Assembly: GCA_037367405.1 (NCBI GenBank)
Contig: JAZKJV010006950.1
Location: forward strand, 310,001-374,000
Reading direction: 5' to 3'
DNA length: 64,000 nucleotides
Source: Ottelia alismoides
Taxonomy: Eukaryota > Streptophyta > Magnoliopsida > Alismatales > Hydrocharitaceae
Under the pieces are notes generated by a model, which worked only from the letters and a program-made list of their open reading frames with translations, was not told the DNA's origin and searched no databases. This document shows, piece by piece, positions 25,701-33,045 of the stretch. The translations under genes were made by a program, and so were the position numbers. Position 1 is the stretch's first letter; each line of letters begins with the position of its first letter.

Positions 25701-27735
25701 TCCTGGTTTGCACGGGTTTCTAACAAGTCAGGTCGACGGGCTCAATTCACCAAGAGAAGAGGGAACTTCCACTGGAAAAAGTGGGAGAGGCATGATTCGA
25801 ACCTACGTAGAAAACCTTCAACAAATTTACAGTCTGTTGCTTTTGACCACTCGACCACTCTCCCCTTCCTAACTTTTTGGCCGCTAGGACCCACATCACT
25901 CCCTATTCTTTTTCGCTCATCGAGGCACGCCAGGTTGAGGTTGGGGTCTTGGTCAATCCACCTACCGCTATTATATTATTAGGGCCCGCTTTGACACTTC
26001 TTTGGTGGCGCTCAGAGCCGAGTGGGACACAAAACCTGGGCGCATACCTCCCTCACTTTAGTGGGGTGCTGCTCTAGTTGCTGGAAGCAGGTTTCTCTGC
26101 CCTCTTTTTCTACTATGATGATGGTCTCAATGCCCTATAACTAGCCTTCGGTAGTAGAGCAGTTTTCTCACGCGAAGTAGTAGAATTCTCAACTCTGAAT
26201 TAGCAAGCAGATCGGAAAATTACCCCCGGCACACACACGCACAGAGACACACATATGGCACTTTTTTGGCAGATACAAACCGTACATATCATGCTTCTTA
26301 TTAAAGAAAGAGGTCTCATAAAAAAATGACAAAAAACTATTAAAAAATGCAGCAAAGGTGAAACTAGGAAGAATGGCAACCAACATTGGGAGAAGTCCAG
26401 GAAATTTAATTAATTTCCACTTTTCTGTGGTATATTTGATGAAATTTTGCCGATATGGGGGTTAAATCACGGAAAATGGTGTGAGGGGACTCTCAATGTC
26501 ACCATCTCGCTGATACCGACATATCAGCGATGTATTGCTAACATGTCGTGATACTTAAGGCCATGACTTGAATAGATAATTAACTGATCGACGAAGTAGA
26601 TGAAATTTTCTACCTCAAGAGATAGCAAAGCCATTCTTGACTTTTCTGCTCCTCTTCAATTAACAGAATAAAGAAAGTAATAATTATTTTCCCACTGGTA
26701 CCGTGATGACAACTTTGCAAATCAGGGAATTAAGATTATCTTCTTTTTCTCTTTGTTTATTAGCTATCACATTTACTACAACTAAAAGTTAGTCGCCCTG
26801 AATCTCTTGATGACTCTTCCACTTATTATGCACCTCCTTTAATTACTTCTTGTCTATGAGTTCTCTTTTTCCTCTCTCTGACTCAAAAAATCCTTTAAAA
26901 CAAAACTCGTTTAGAATATTGCTAAAATGTGCCGTTAACATAATTTTCTAGAATTAGGATTTTGATTGTAATTAAGATCATACTTTCTAGTATTCTCGAC
27001 ATTACCCCAGGTCTTGACTTACTTTGCTGTCACTGATCTCCTCCATTATGTTCTTTCCTCCGTTGAAGCGGTGTCAAGATGAAACGGACTAAAAAACTGA
27101 TCTTTCTGCAAATAGAAGACCTTTAACTAATCCCTGCCAATAGTGACCTTACTGCCATTTAGATGGTCTAATCTATTTCATGGTAGTAAATGTTTGGTGA
27201 CTGGTCATCCTCGAGTTCAACTTAAGTGAAATGTCAGACTTTCAAACATCATAATTTGTTTGTTAGAGAATCAGGGACCAACTCAGCGATGAGATTACCT
27301 CTGTTTGCGCAGTTCAGGAACAGAACATATCCGCCATGGAGGTTGCCTGCTAAAATAAAGTTCTTCCAGTTCATGTCAACTTCTCTTCCTAGGCATGGAG
27401 ACATGACTCTCTTGCTTTGTTCAATGCAGTCTTTTTTTGAAATGTATATAAAGAAGATATTTGTGATTTCAGGTTGACCTTTATCTTGTATAACTAACTC
27501 CATCTTTTGATCGAAACAGGGTAACATTGTCCAGGAGGAGGGTGCACGAGGTCTAAACCCAGGCACACTAGTTCTGATCGTGGTATTCGGTGTGGTGGCA
27601 CTCTTCCTTGGTGGAAACTACGCCTTATACCTTTACGCGCAGAAGACCCTCCCTCACAAAAAGAAGAAGTCTGTGTCCAAAAAGAAGCTGAAGAGGGAAA
27701 AGCTGAAGCAAGGGGTCCAACCACCAGGAGAGTAA
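7774..27735 (+). CDS. S1FA: S1FA-like DNA-binding protein, two coding exons: 7774-7791 and 27520-27735
   Basis: S1FA proteins are small plant nuclear factors first described as binding the S1F element of the plastid ribosomal protein S1 gene promoter. Exon 1 encodes MADEFA and ends at a GT donor at 7792; exon 2 begins after the acceptor AAACAG at 27514-27519. The phase-0 join gives 77 residues, within the family's usual 70-90. Residues 17-21 are GLNPG, followed by a hydrophobic segment at about 22-46 ending in NYALYLYAQ. Residues 48-70 are the lysine-rich nuclear-localisation and DNA-binding tail ([22 protein letters not shown]), and the protein ends PPGE; all are family hallmarks. Position 52 is His where I recall Pro. 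Reading through the donor gives a stop after two more codons, so splicing is needed. A further tiny exon inside the intron cannot be excluded, but the two-exon product looks complete. Confidence 0.93.
8895..8924. repeat. Trinucleotide microsatellite (GTA)n(ATA)n
   Basis: AGTAGTAGTAGTAATAATAA and further AAT units form a short compound microsatellite in the intron. It is surrounded by AT-rich non-coding sequence with no other recognisable feature. Confidence 0.85.
10173..10236. repeat. Exact 32-bp tandem duplication plus partial third unit
   Basis: The unit starting ACAAGTACAACCC and ending GGCCATAT occurs at 10173-10204 and again, base for base, at 10205-10236; a third unit starts at 10237 and breaks down after ACAACCC. 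The exact identity implies a recent replication-slippage event. It lies inside overlapping ORFs that I regard as non-coding. Confidence 0.95.
10600..10860 (-). pseudogene. Copia reverse transcriptase remnant
   Basis: On the minus strand the translation shows a decayed copia RT: a stretch resembling the conserved LYGLKQ-P-AW region (HDLKQAQRQ), then [16 protein letters not shown], where HMDDM stands for the catalytic YVDDM box. Frames shift between the blocks and stops interrupt them. Flanking DNA at 10440-10600 and 10860-11400 may belong to the same relic but is too degraded to call. No LTRs were found. Confidence 0.6.
11400..11600 (+). pseudogene. Left part of a gypsy relic interrupted by an LTR element
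   Basis: This segment is joined to 14262-14765 once the LTR element at 11601-14256 and its CAATG duplication are removed. The right part carries recognisable Athila-type protein. The left part only shows weak open frames, so its inclusion rests on continuity across the insertion, not on clear similarity. Confidence 0.35.
11601..11865 (-). repeat. 3' LTR of the non-autonomous copia-type element
   Basis: Aligns with 13971-14256; about 20 bp shorter because of small deletions. On the minus strand it follows a purine tract, so it is the 3' LTR. Confidence 0.85.
13971..14256 (-). repeat. 5' LTR of the non-autonomous copia-type element
   Basis: Begins TGTTGGAGTATTTGG on the minus strand and ends CTAACA, followed by the primer-binding sequence GGTATCAGAG at about 13961-13970. 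Confidence 0.88.
14262..14765 (+). pseudogene. Athila-lineage gypsy gag-pol relic around the protease
   Basis: Reading across frames on the + strand gives [20 protein letters not shown] at about 14468-14527, typical of the region before the protease in Athila-type gypsy elements. After a frame change comes [20 protein letters not shown] at about 14690-14752. DLGAS is the catalytic motif of the aspartic protease. Everything after 14765 is replaced by a hAT-like element. There is no LTR, RT or integrase, so it is a dead fragment. Confidence 0.72.
14766..15986. mobile_element. hAT-like non-autonomous element rich in ATATCGAT motifs
   Basis: The left end CAAGGTTCATATCGAT and the reverse complement of the right end, CAAGGATTCAAATAGC, form imperfect terminal inverted repeats of the CAAGG type seen in two other elements of this window. 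The flanking octamers ATTGAAAA (14758-14765) and ATTAAAAG (15987-15994) agree at six of eight positions, as for a decayed 8-bp duplication. Both ends are crowded with ATATCGAT/ATCGATAT-type motifs. The 1.2-kb interior is AT rich and non-coding. It interrupts the gypsy protease relic. Confidence 0.6.
15995..17108. other. Unassigned intronic DNA
   Basis: I see no supported gene. An 89-codon + strand ORF at 16257-16526 has ordinary composition but no recognisable domain and could be a scrap of a retroelement polyprotein. The rest is AT rich, with TATATA-type simple sequence. Confidence 0.45.
17109..17544. mobile_element. 420-bp non-autonomous hAT element with perfect TSD
   Basis: The element proper is 17117-17536. 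It starts CAATGTTGCAGAAGACGG and ends in the reverse complement of CAGGGTTGCAATAGTCGG, and is flanked by exact TGTGATGT duplications at 17109-17116 and 17537-17544. Subterminal regions are arrays of GACTATTCGG and GTCGGACCGACTATT-type motifs; the centre is AT rich. It encodes nothing. The termini match those of elements at 30982 and about 32158, defining a CARGGTTGYAAAAGTCGG family. Confidence 0.92.
17545..17593 (-). repeat. Part of a fold-back element, split by the copia insertion
   Basis: GAGTCTCTGCTTCTGACGAA and its context match the arms of the fold-back element at 45767-46103. The match resumes on the other side of the copia element at 24684-24790, which shows the copia inserted into this fold-back copy. 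Confidence 0.6.
17599..17742 (-). repeat. 3' LTR of the 17.6-24.7 kb copia element
   Basis: Matches 24542-24683 except for scattered substitutions and a small indel. It carries the usual TG...CA ends and lies next to a G-rich polypurine tract. Confidence 0.93.
17724..19013 (-). pseudogene. Copia RT C-terminal part and RNase H (429 codons open)
   Basis: This is the longest intact copia reading frame downstream of the nested insertion. It begins within RT just before [15 protein letters not shown], whose Asp is a catalytic residue. It continues through [13 protein letters not shown] and the catalytic YVDDILVTG at about 18690-18710, then enters RNase H with [26 protein letters not shown] and the terminal DIFTKP at about 17815-17835. 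The frame is the same as that of gag and integrase because insert plus duplication (2,160 bp) is a multiple of three. The apparent N-terminus is partly LTR sequence of the inserted element, so it is not a true start. Confidence 0.9.
18993..19448 (-). repeat. 3' LTR of the nested LTR element
   Basis: 456 bp, matching 20678-21147 with a few substitutions and a short deletion. It contains a run of GAGA repeats and the conserved CTTTATATAGGAGG TATA-like segment near 19214-19227. Confidence 0.9.
20253..20702 (-). CDS. Gag-like ORF of the nested LTR element
   Basis: The frame starts within the 5' LTR on the minus strand and crosses the primer site; a more plausible translation start is the Met at about residue 14 ([11 protein letters not shown]), leaving some 136 residues. 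The middle has [14 protein letters not shown] and basic SRSRSK, and the second half is strongly acidic ([21 protein letters not shown]), ending RKQKGRK. This composition recalls the end of the gag region in non-autonomous LTR elements, but I cannot assign a domain. No zinc knuckle, protease or RT follows. A truncated gag product is the best guess; protein expression is unknown. Confidence 0.4.
   Translation of the reverse strand: MFGFFVCIIWYQSMEIESFLRFDDPVKYWHLQFDLSRLSPDSHSRSRSKMFKKHIIASMKVQTWLDAQNEGESPVDKKNQTVVAAVQPNFSQESEGIFSSEEYLFDTTIVQEEKEDQGPIFDEDPVDEEYENLDFLQSMLLSRKQKGRK
20678..21147 (-). repeat. 5' LTR of the nested LTR element
   Basis: 470 bp with TG...CA ends. The primer site lies just outside, at about 20662-20675. 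It contains GAGAGAGAGA-type simple sequence at about 20831-20846. Confidence 0.9.
21129..21636 (-). pseudogene. Copia RT N-terminal part, frame-shifted
   Basis: In one frame the region reads [18 protein letters not shown] and [14 protein letters not shown], the start of copia RT. After a shift near 21260 it continues in another frame as [17 protein letters not shown] and [11 protein letters not shown] up to the insertion point at 21147. The remainder of RT resumes at 18992. Both the shift and the insertion prevent any RT product. Confidence 0.88.
21552..23024 (-). pseudogene. Copia integrase region (490 codons open)
   Basis: The frame opens after a nonsense codon and covers the gag-pre-integrase zinc motif ([19 protein letters not shown]) and the integrase core. 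The catalytic triad is visible as HVDIWGP (Asp, about 22590), RTDNALEF (Asp, about 22400) and [13 protein letters not shown] (Glu, about 22300). Downstream are [14 protein letters not shown] and a Pro-rich linker. A frame shift near 21740 separates the last part from RT. The segment is in frame with gag and protease, so the ancestral product was one polyprotein. Confidence 0.92.
23034..23606 (-). pseudogene. Copia zinc knuckle and protease
   Basis: After an Arg-Gly-rich stretch comes [14 protein letters not shown], a CCHC knuckle with C-X2-C-X4-H-X4-C spacing at about 23415-23460. The aspartic protease motif DSGATHH lies at about 23130-23150. The frame is closed on both sides by single nonsense codons (23652-23654 and 23034-23036) in an otherwise continuous frame, as expected from point mutation of a once-intact polyprotein. 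Confidence 0.9.
23652..24179 (-). pseudogene. Copia gag N-terminal part (175 codons)
   Basis: Gag packages element RNA in cytoplasmic particles. The start at 24179 is the first Met after the primer site and leader, and the protein runs through [15 protein letters not shown], the copia gag signature, then [17 protein letters not shown] and [15 protein letters not shown]. It closes at a TAA where the related element at 33.0 kb has a Tyr codon, so this is a nonsense mutation. The same gag family is encoded at 33046-33365 in the opposite orientation. Confidence 0.9.
24542..24683 (-). repeat. 5' LTR of the 17.6-24.7 kb copia element
   Basis: 142 bp, TG...CA. On the minus strand it is followed immediately by TGGTATCAGAACC, complementary to the 3' end of initiator tRNA-Met in the usual copia manner. 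Confidence 0.93.
24689..24800 (-). repeat. Remaining part of the fold-back element hit by copia
   Basis: This is similar to the arm of the fold-back element at 45767-46103, including the ATACATGG region and the GGGTTGGGAGCTACCC terminal part. A 38-bp segment (24751-24788) recurs almost exactly at 25281-25318. Confidence 0.55.
24830..25260. other. Possible mitochondrial-derived DNA, unproven
   Basis: Composition and style (CCGGGTCTCTGTGTC, CCCCGGGTAAACC) resemble plant mitochondrial intergenic DNA, and a mitochondrial tRNA lies 0.5 kb to the right. I recognise no gene, so this is a guess. Confidence 0.3.
25281..25318. repeat. Duplicate of the fold-back terminal segment
   Basis: ATGGGTTGGGAGCAACCCTA plus ATTTCTCTCATACCCCAC repeats 24751-24788 with one difference. 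It directly abuts the microsatellite that follows and may be the end of another fold-back copy. Confidence 0.75.
25319..25400. repeat. Compound GTATG/GT microsatellite
   Basis: A run of GTAT, GTGT and ATGT units with interruptions fills about 80 bp. It makes the Tyr-Val-Cys and His-Thr strings of overlapping ORFs, which are therefore not genes. Confidence 0.9.
25560..26115. other. Mitochondrial DNA insert (NUMT) around a tRNA-Tyr
   Basis: The segment contains a recognisable mitochondrial tRNA-Tyr and has the GC content and style of plant mitochondrial DNA on both sides. The exact limits are not visible; 26120-26400 returns to AT-rich nuclear intron sequence. No mitochondrial protein gene is recognisable in it. 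Confidence 0.6.
25782..25864 (-). tRNA. Nuclear copy of mitochondrial tRNA-Tyr(GUA)
   Basis: The minus strand folds as a class II tRNA. The acceptor GGGAGAG pairs with CTCTCCC, the D arm is GTCGAGTGG, the anticodon region CTGTAAATT gives GUA, a long variable arm follows (GAAGGTTTTCTACG), and the T arm is GGTTCGAATCATGCC, ending in CCA. It closely follows plant mitochondrial trnY. The T stem carries an A where a C would complete the pair, so the copy is decaying. The encoded CCA and the mitochondrial sequence indicate a NUMT, so it is not a nuclear tRNA gene. Confidence 0.85.
26116..27519. other. 3' part of the S1FA-like intron, no gene seen
   Basis: AT-rich sequence with a short CACACA run at about 26226-26250 and no recognisable transposon protein. 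It ends in the pyrimidine-poor but acceptable acceptor TTTTGATCGAAACAG at 27505-27519. Confidence 0.6.
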
Positions 27736-30690
27736 GTACTAGTTCTGCTAGGGAGAGTGTACGTGTCTGTTATCTCTTAAGTAACTAGGATCTTGACAAA
27801 AACTATAAATCAAGGTTGGTGCCTAGACTCGAACAAATTCTGCCTAGACTTATTTGGTTAGTGGTAATCATCTCCTTGTACTCTGCAACAATTAGTTGTT
27901 ACAATTAATTGCCGGCTGCTCAACATATCCAATCAATTTGATTTTTGCATTGCTGTTGGATTGGATGTGAGGTCAGGCATTGTTCCAAAATATAGTAATC
28001 TTGGTCTAATCTAATTTACAGCCATAATTCAAGAAGCATATTTTCAGTCAATATGCAACTTGTTGGTTCTTATGCAAAACGCATTCATTTTTTTTCTACT
28101 CTGACTTAACACCTTGTTTTTTTTTGGGGTCCTGTGCTTTTTATTGCATCTGATACAAAAGATTGGCCACTTTTCTTTTAATTTGCAATGGATCAACGGA
28201 AATACAACATTTGTTCATTACTGTTAAACATCTCATACCTATTCCGTAGGACTTGTTTTTCGGTATTAACTATTATAGTTCGGATTAGAATCTTAGATTG
28301 AGTTAAATGAGACTGGATATTGAATTTAACTCATATAATTTACTAATATCTTTTTCATTTTGTTTGTCGAACCCACATTGAGCATTTAGGGAGTTAACAC
28401 GGAGAAGATTTAAAAGATGGACCTCTCTCTTCAGATCAGCTTCAGTATGCCCTTTGTTTTTTACTTCCGCAATGGCCAACTCTGTGTGTCCCCCAAACAC
28501 GCCCCCCCCCCCACCCCACCACCACCACCATCTAGGCAATCTCTTTTAACATGTTTCTCCTACTTTGCTCAGTCCCTAACCTTATAGTCTTGTATTAGAT
28601 TTTCACTCAAACCCTCACGTTTTGAATGGTAAGCCCATCCAACTTTCCTCAAACACATACTAGTGTGCATCCTTCTTGGAACCATTTGCACATAGAATCT
28701 CTCTTTTCATTCTAGGATATCTAGGGTTCTTTACTTTGGAATTGTGATATCCGCGATTCAGTTTCATGCAGATAGAAAAGGTTCTTGTAATCATGTATAG
28801 TCTACATATCACATGCGTAATAACAAAGATAACAAGTCCACCACCACCAACTATAATGATAGCTTCAGTTAGGTTAGATTTTTGCATGAAATGCAGATAA
28901 AGATCGAACATCAAACCCTGATTAAGACAATGATTGATGGGGCTTCCATGCGATTGAATTGACATAGTTTGACATGTAGTGCAAATAGACTCTCTTATCG
29001 GTCTCCCCTTGGTTAGGTTAGAATTGTGAGAATGTCAGAGAGCTTTGGAGGAAGACCTATGATATGTTCAGAATTTAATTTCAAAGCTTAAATCAAACAT
29101 CAAATGTGTGATGTGCTTCATTGGCAAGCCCAAAGCATAGAAAGTGACTTGTGGTTAATAGGTCAGTCCAAGATATACAACATCTATATTGTCTATCCTG
29201 ACTATAAATTATTGTAATTTTGGGAGCGTCATCATCTTCCTCCCTTGATGGTGAGATCTCTTGTCATATAATTTGTAGAGAGCAATACGGAAGAGGGAGA
29301 TATATGATAAGGTCCCTCCATCAGAGCTAGTCTAGCCATCAACTAGTTGAGAAGGTCTACTGCCTCAAAATAGGTACATAAAGCACATGATCTCCATGGA
29401 GGAAGAAGATGAGCAATGTACATAGAGACGGAAGGGATACTCCATCCGCTTTCTCATGCACACGGATTACCCTCCTCTCTTTTTTTATGGAGACGAAGAT
29501 GCGAAGAGGGGGAGTATTAAGGGACAAGAAAAGTTTTCTGTAATGGCCTCCTCTTGTCCTCTTGTGTTACAATGAAAGGGGGATGTCAATGGGCTTTTCT
29601 CCCTTGTCATGATAGATAAACCATCAACCTTTTTTAGGTGTGCATGCCTAGAGGTAATTATAAAACTAGATCTTTTACTGTAAATGTGAATTGTACATTT
29701 ATGCCTCCTACTTTTATTCCTCGGACTCTTCTCTCATTCCTAAACACTTTTCCCTTTCCTTTCCATTATTTGCCTCCCATTCCCTCTGCGTCAACACCTT
29801 ACATTACTCATGTTGCCCCCCTTGGTTGGTTTCCTTCGCCGGCTTAGTATTGCTTCTTCTTCCTGATGTAAATACTCAATAGCACATATTGTATGTCTAA
29901 TTGAGGCAAACTCTGATCTTGTGGCGACCTATCACATTACCACTCTCAGATTTCATGCCTTGTTTGCAACTTTGTTAGCTGATGTCATCGTGTGAGCCTT
30001 TCGATAACAATATTATCACATATACATGATTATTTTCAAGTTTGTCCTAGTAATCATCAATTCTAATAGTTCCCACATTGCCTTTTCCACCCTCTTTTAT
30101 GCATGCATGTGTCCAATTATGTACTTCAACCACACACGGAAAAATCATCCATTTTTTATTGACGAAGTCCCCTTCTTCGACGCATGCACAAGCTATGGGT
30201 AACCCGGCCTACCTTGTGACTCATAGGAAGTTCCTTTCAGTGAAAGACCCATGTTCAAGGTGATTGTGTAATGTTCCTCCCCTTATTAGTTATCACACAA
30301 TATGTTAATCTTTTGTCATCTCCGAATTCAACGATCCCTGAATTCCCGCTAGTTCCCTATGTGGATTTCACCTTTCACATGAGTGTTGTTTCATAGTTGT
30401 GCATTGTACCTTTCCCAAGATTACATGATGACCACTCCTTGTATGAGATCTCTTGAAAAAATTATCGATATGACTTTTGAAAAATACTGACATGAATTAT
30501 TGAGATATAACAAACAGAGTGGAAGTTGAGTAATTGGTAGTTGATTCCCAAGATATCTATACTCACCACTCGTGGAGTGTAACTAAAACTTGAAGATATA
30601 TCATTATTCATGAATGCATCTTACTTGACTCATGTAGTCCCATGTTCCATGAATTAATCATTTTGAATATATGTGCATGATGTTATTACC
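27736..30690. other. S1FA-like 3' region and downstream intergenic DNA
   Basis: The first few hundred bases must hold the 3' untranslated region, but no canonical AATAAA is obvious. Beyond that I see AT-rich DNA with a poly-C/CCA microsatellite at about 28501-28531 and short unconvincing ORFs on both strands (for example minus 28660-28965). From about 30690 decayed copia RNase H sequence begins. Confidence 0.5.
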
Positions 30691-30973
30691 TTGGTTAAAA
30701 AATCTTCTAACATGTCAATTTTAGTTATGTAGGTTATCGTAATGTCTCATTTTGCCAATTTGTTGTGTATATAGTGATATTGGACCTCAATATGCTTTCG
30801 TTTAGAGCTATTAGTCCCATTATTAATCATGATTCATGTAGCTTGATTATCACAATACATTTCAATTGATCCTCTGACCAATGCCTAAATTCTCTAGAAA
30901 AGGTTTAATTCAAACAATAAAAGTGGTGGATATATTGCATGCAAGGTATTATACATCTTGTGTATGTTTATCA

Positions 30974-31463
30974 TTGTTTCTTAGTGTTGTAAAAGTTGGC
31001 CCGACTAGCTTGATTAATTGGTCCGACTAGTTGAGTCGCGGGGTGGCCTAATCGAGTTAGTTGGTTAGCTGATCGAGTATTGACTAATCCGTCTATAGTG
31101 AAACAATCGACTACTCAATCTAATTAATCGACTGATTATGTTGACTAATCGACCGATTTTTGCTTGAAGATACCATTTTTTATTTTTCATTTTTTTAAAA
31201 GCAAACTTATTCTAATATGCGTAATGTTTTATTTAAATTCAATCACTTCTTTTATTTTACAATGACAATATAGAAAATGTACAAATAGATGTAAATATAT
31301 AAGTATATATGAATAAAAATGTATATATTTAAAATAATGGAAAAACTCAAAACTGACCAAAGCCTGATTAAATCCGATCAGTCGTCTGACTGCCGATTAA
31401 TCCTTACTTAGTGACCCGATCGATCGAGTACTTGCCACCGATTTCTATAACCTTGTTGTTTCT
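30974..31463. mobile_element. 474-bp hAT element of the CAAGGTTGTAAAAGTCGG family
   Basis: The element proper is 30982-31455, flanked by exact TTGTTTCT duplications at 30974-30981 and 31456-31463. The left end TAGTGTTGTAAAAGTTGG and the right end, read inverted as CAAGGTTATAGAAATCGG, form decayed inverted repeats. Subterminal arrays use the motifs CCGACTAG and GACTAATCGA. It is non-coding and interrupts the copia relic in RNase H. Confidence 0.88.
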
Positions 31464-31659
31464 TTCTACACAAGAATCTGTTGTACCACCAAACATGAAG
31501 ATGTAATCTGATGTTAATTTTTTATCATCCATATCTCTTCTGAAATTCACATCGGGGTATCTTACTACCTCAATCCATTCAACTTGATATACTAATGTTA
31601 GAAGTACAATTCCTTTCAGATATCTTAGGATCTTCTTCATGGCTTTCAATGTGTTGAGT

Positions 31660-31841
31660 TCATGGAAGGCTGTATCGATACCGATATCGTTTCGATATCG
31701 TATCGATACGATATATCGACGATATATCGCCGAAATATCGCCTATATCGACGAGCCTTTGTGAAGAAAATGCATGGAAATCGGGATATATCGCCATATCG
31801 GTGCCCATATCGGTCCCATGTCGATATCGATATTTATTAGC
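31660..31841. mobile_element. ATATCG-rich insertion, relative of the 14766-15986 element
   Basis: The sequence is built from CGATATCG, GATATATCGCC and CATATCGG motifs, the same vocabulary as the 1.2-kb hAT-like element in the S1FA intron. It interrupts the copia relic upstream of KKILRYLKG. I could not fix its ends or a duplication, because an inverted scrap of the copia sequence follows at 31842-31861. Confidence 0.5.
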
Positions 31842-31861
31842 TAAGATATCTGAAAGGAATT

Positions 31862-32158
31862 AGTCGGTTTTGAATTTTTTTTAATTATTTTAAATATATA
31901 AATCAATTTTTATACATATATTCGTATGTATATACATATATTTGTACATTTTATATGACATCATGATGAAACAAAAGAAGTAATTGACTTTAAATATAAC
32001 ATTAAGCATATTAGAATATGTTTGCTTTTAAAAAAAGTGAAAAAAAGGTTGTTGTAAAAGTCGGCCGACTAGTCGGGTGGACCGACTAAGGACTCGACTA
32101 GGCCTAGTCGAGTTGGCTACCCCCCGACTCGACTAGTCGGTCGACTTTTGCAAGCTTG
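31862..32158. mobile_element. Truncated second copy of the CAAGGTTGTAAAAGTCGG hAT element, inverted
   Basis: This matches the reverse complement of the 30982-31455 element over its AT-rich middle and one terminus, ending GACTTTTGCAAGCTTG at 32143-32158. Its subterminal array (GTCGGCCGACTAGTCGG) is less decayed. About 100 bp of the other end are missing and are replaced by the junction at 31862. Confidence 0.75.
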
Positions 32159-32380
32159 TCTGACTGAGTATCTCATGCCATTATCAATAAGTAGGATATC
32201 ATCCACATAAGCGCAAATTTCCTATTATTGTTGACAAAATACGCAACTATGTATTTTATTTGTAACAAAATCAAACTAGATAATTTTCTTATTGAAATTG
32301 AGAGACCATTATCATGAAGATTAGAAAGCCCTATCATGGCTTTCTTATTTTGACAATAGCCTCATAACTTTCTACCTAAA

Positions 32381-32529
32381 TGTTGAGATATTCATATCTC
32401 TATGTCTTTATTTATGTTTTCCTATTTCTTCAGTCTATCTTATGTAATTTTCCCTCAGAGCTATTCTCCTATATAAGAGAGCTCTAGGGTTAAGAGGAAT
32501 AACATCTTTTCATTCCAACCCTTTCCACA
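32381..32529 (+). repeat. 5' LTR of the second copia element
   Basis: 149 bp from TGTTGAGATATTC to CCACA, followed by the primer-binding site. It contains CTATATAAGAG at about 32470-32480, a likely TATA box. Confidence 0.93.
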
Positions 32530-33045
32530 TGGTATCATAGCGACATGCCCAGACCGGAGCATGTGCCCTAGTTCCCTACCACACCAAAACCCTAGCCCCT
32601 CTCCTCGTGTGGCCGCCGCCGTCGCACGCCACCCTTCGCCAGCCACAGTCCACCGCAGCTTGCAGCGACAACAGCCGCCGCTGCCATCCACAATAACCAG
32701 CCACTGTTGCCATCGCCTGCAAGCAGTCGTCAGCCACCCCCCCGCGAGCGTGAGCAGCGATTCCTGCTGCCGCTGACTCCATCGATCAGGCTCCAGCAGT
32801 AGCCATTGCCGCTGGCTGCTGCCTTCTCTCTCTCTCTTTTTTGCATTGATCGTGCATCAGAGGCCTGATTTGGGTCCTGAGGTTTGGTGTTTTGATCCTC
32901 TAAGGCCATCCTAGGCATCTACAGAAGCATCTTGTGGATGGACGAGGTTGTGGTATGAGTTTACACCCACAACCGTCTTCCTATATGTCCGTGTAGACAT
33001 TATTCGTCCAGTTTGCAACCCCAGTCTTAAGATATTGTTGTTATC

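Larger units (their letters stand above)
7792..27519 (+). other. 19.7-kb transposon-filled intron of the S1FA-like gene
   Basis: The intron spans from the GT donor at 7792 to the AG acceptor at 27518-27519 and makes up nearly all of the transcription unit. It contains at least one full copia element, two non-autonomous LTR elements, two hAT-type elements, parts of fold-back elements, gypsy and copia relics and mitochondrial DNA. Low-copy-looking AT-rich sequence remains at about 7838-10600 and 26120-27519, where I see no gene. Confidence 0.85.
30690..32375 (-). pseudogene. Old copia relic: RNase H and RT fragments, left portion
   Basis: Minus-strand translation across frames shows RNase H pieces around 30750-30900, a block at 31460-31640 including KKILRYLKG, VYQVEWIEVV and DMDDKKLTSDYIFMFGG, and RT with AYVDDILLI at about 32178-32205. 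The order is the normal pol order on the minus strand, but about a third of the sequence between RT and RNase H is missing or replaced by hAT elements. The relic continues at 41213-42000 after removal of the copia element inserted at 32381. Confidence 0.8.

Noticed and set aside
25782..25864. A functional nuclear tRNA-Tyr gene
   Set aside because: The sequence is mitochondrial in type, encodes CCA, has a T-stem mismatch and lies in mitochondrial-like DNA, so it is better read as a NUMT copy.
28303..28539. Minus-strand ORF starting with a Trp/Gly run
   Set aside because: The run is a poly-C/CCA microsatellite read in antisense; the rest has no domain.
31404..31808. 134-codon minus-strand ORF as a gene
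   Set aside because: It joins decayed copia RNase H to hAT terminus at one end and an ATATCG insertion at the other; only the middle is copia-derived.
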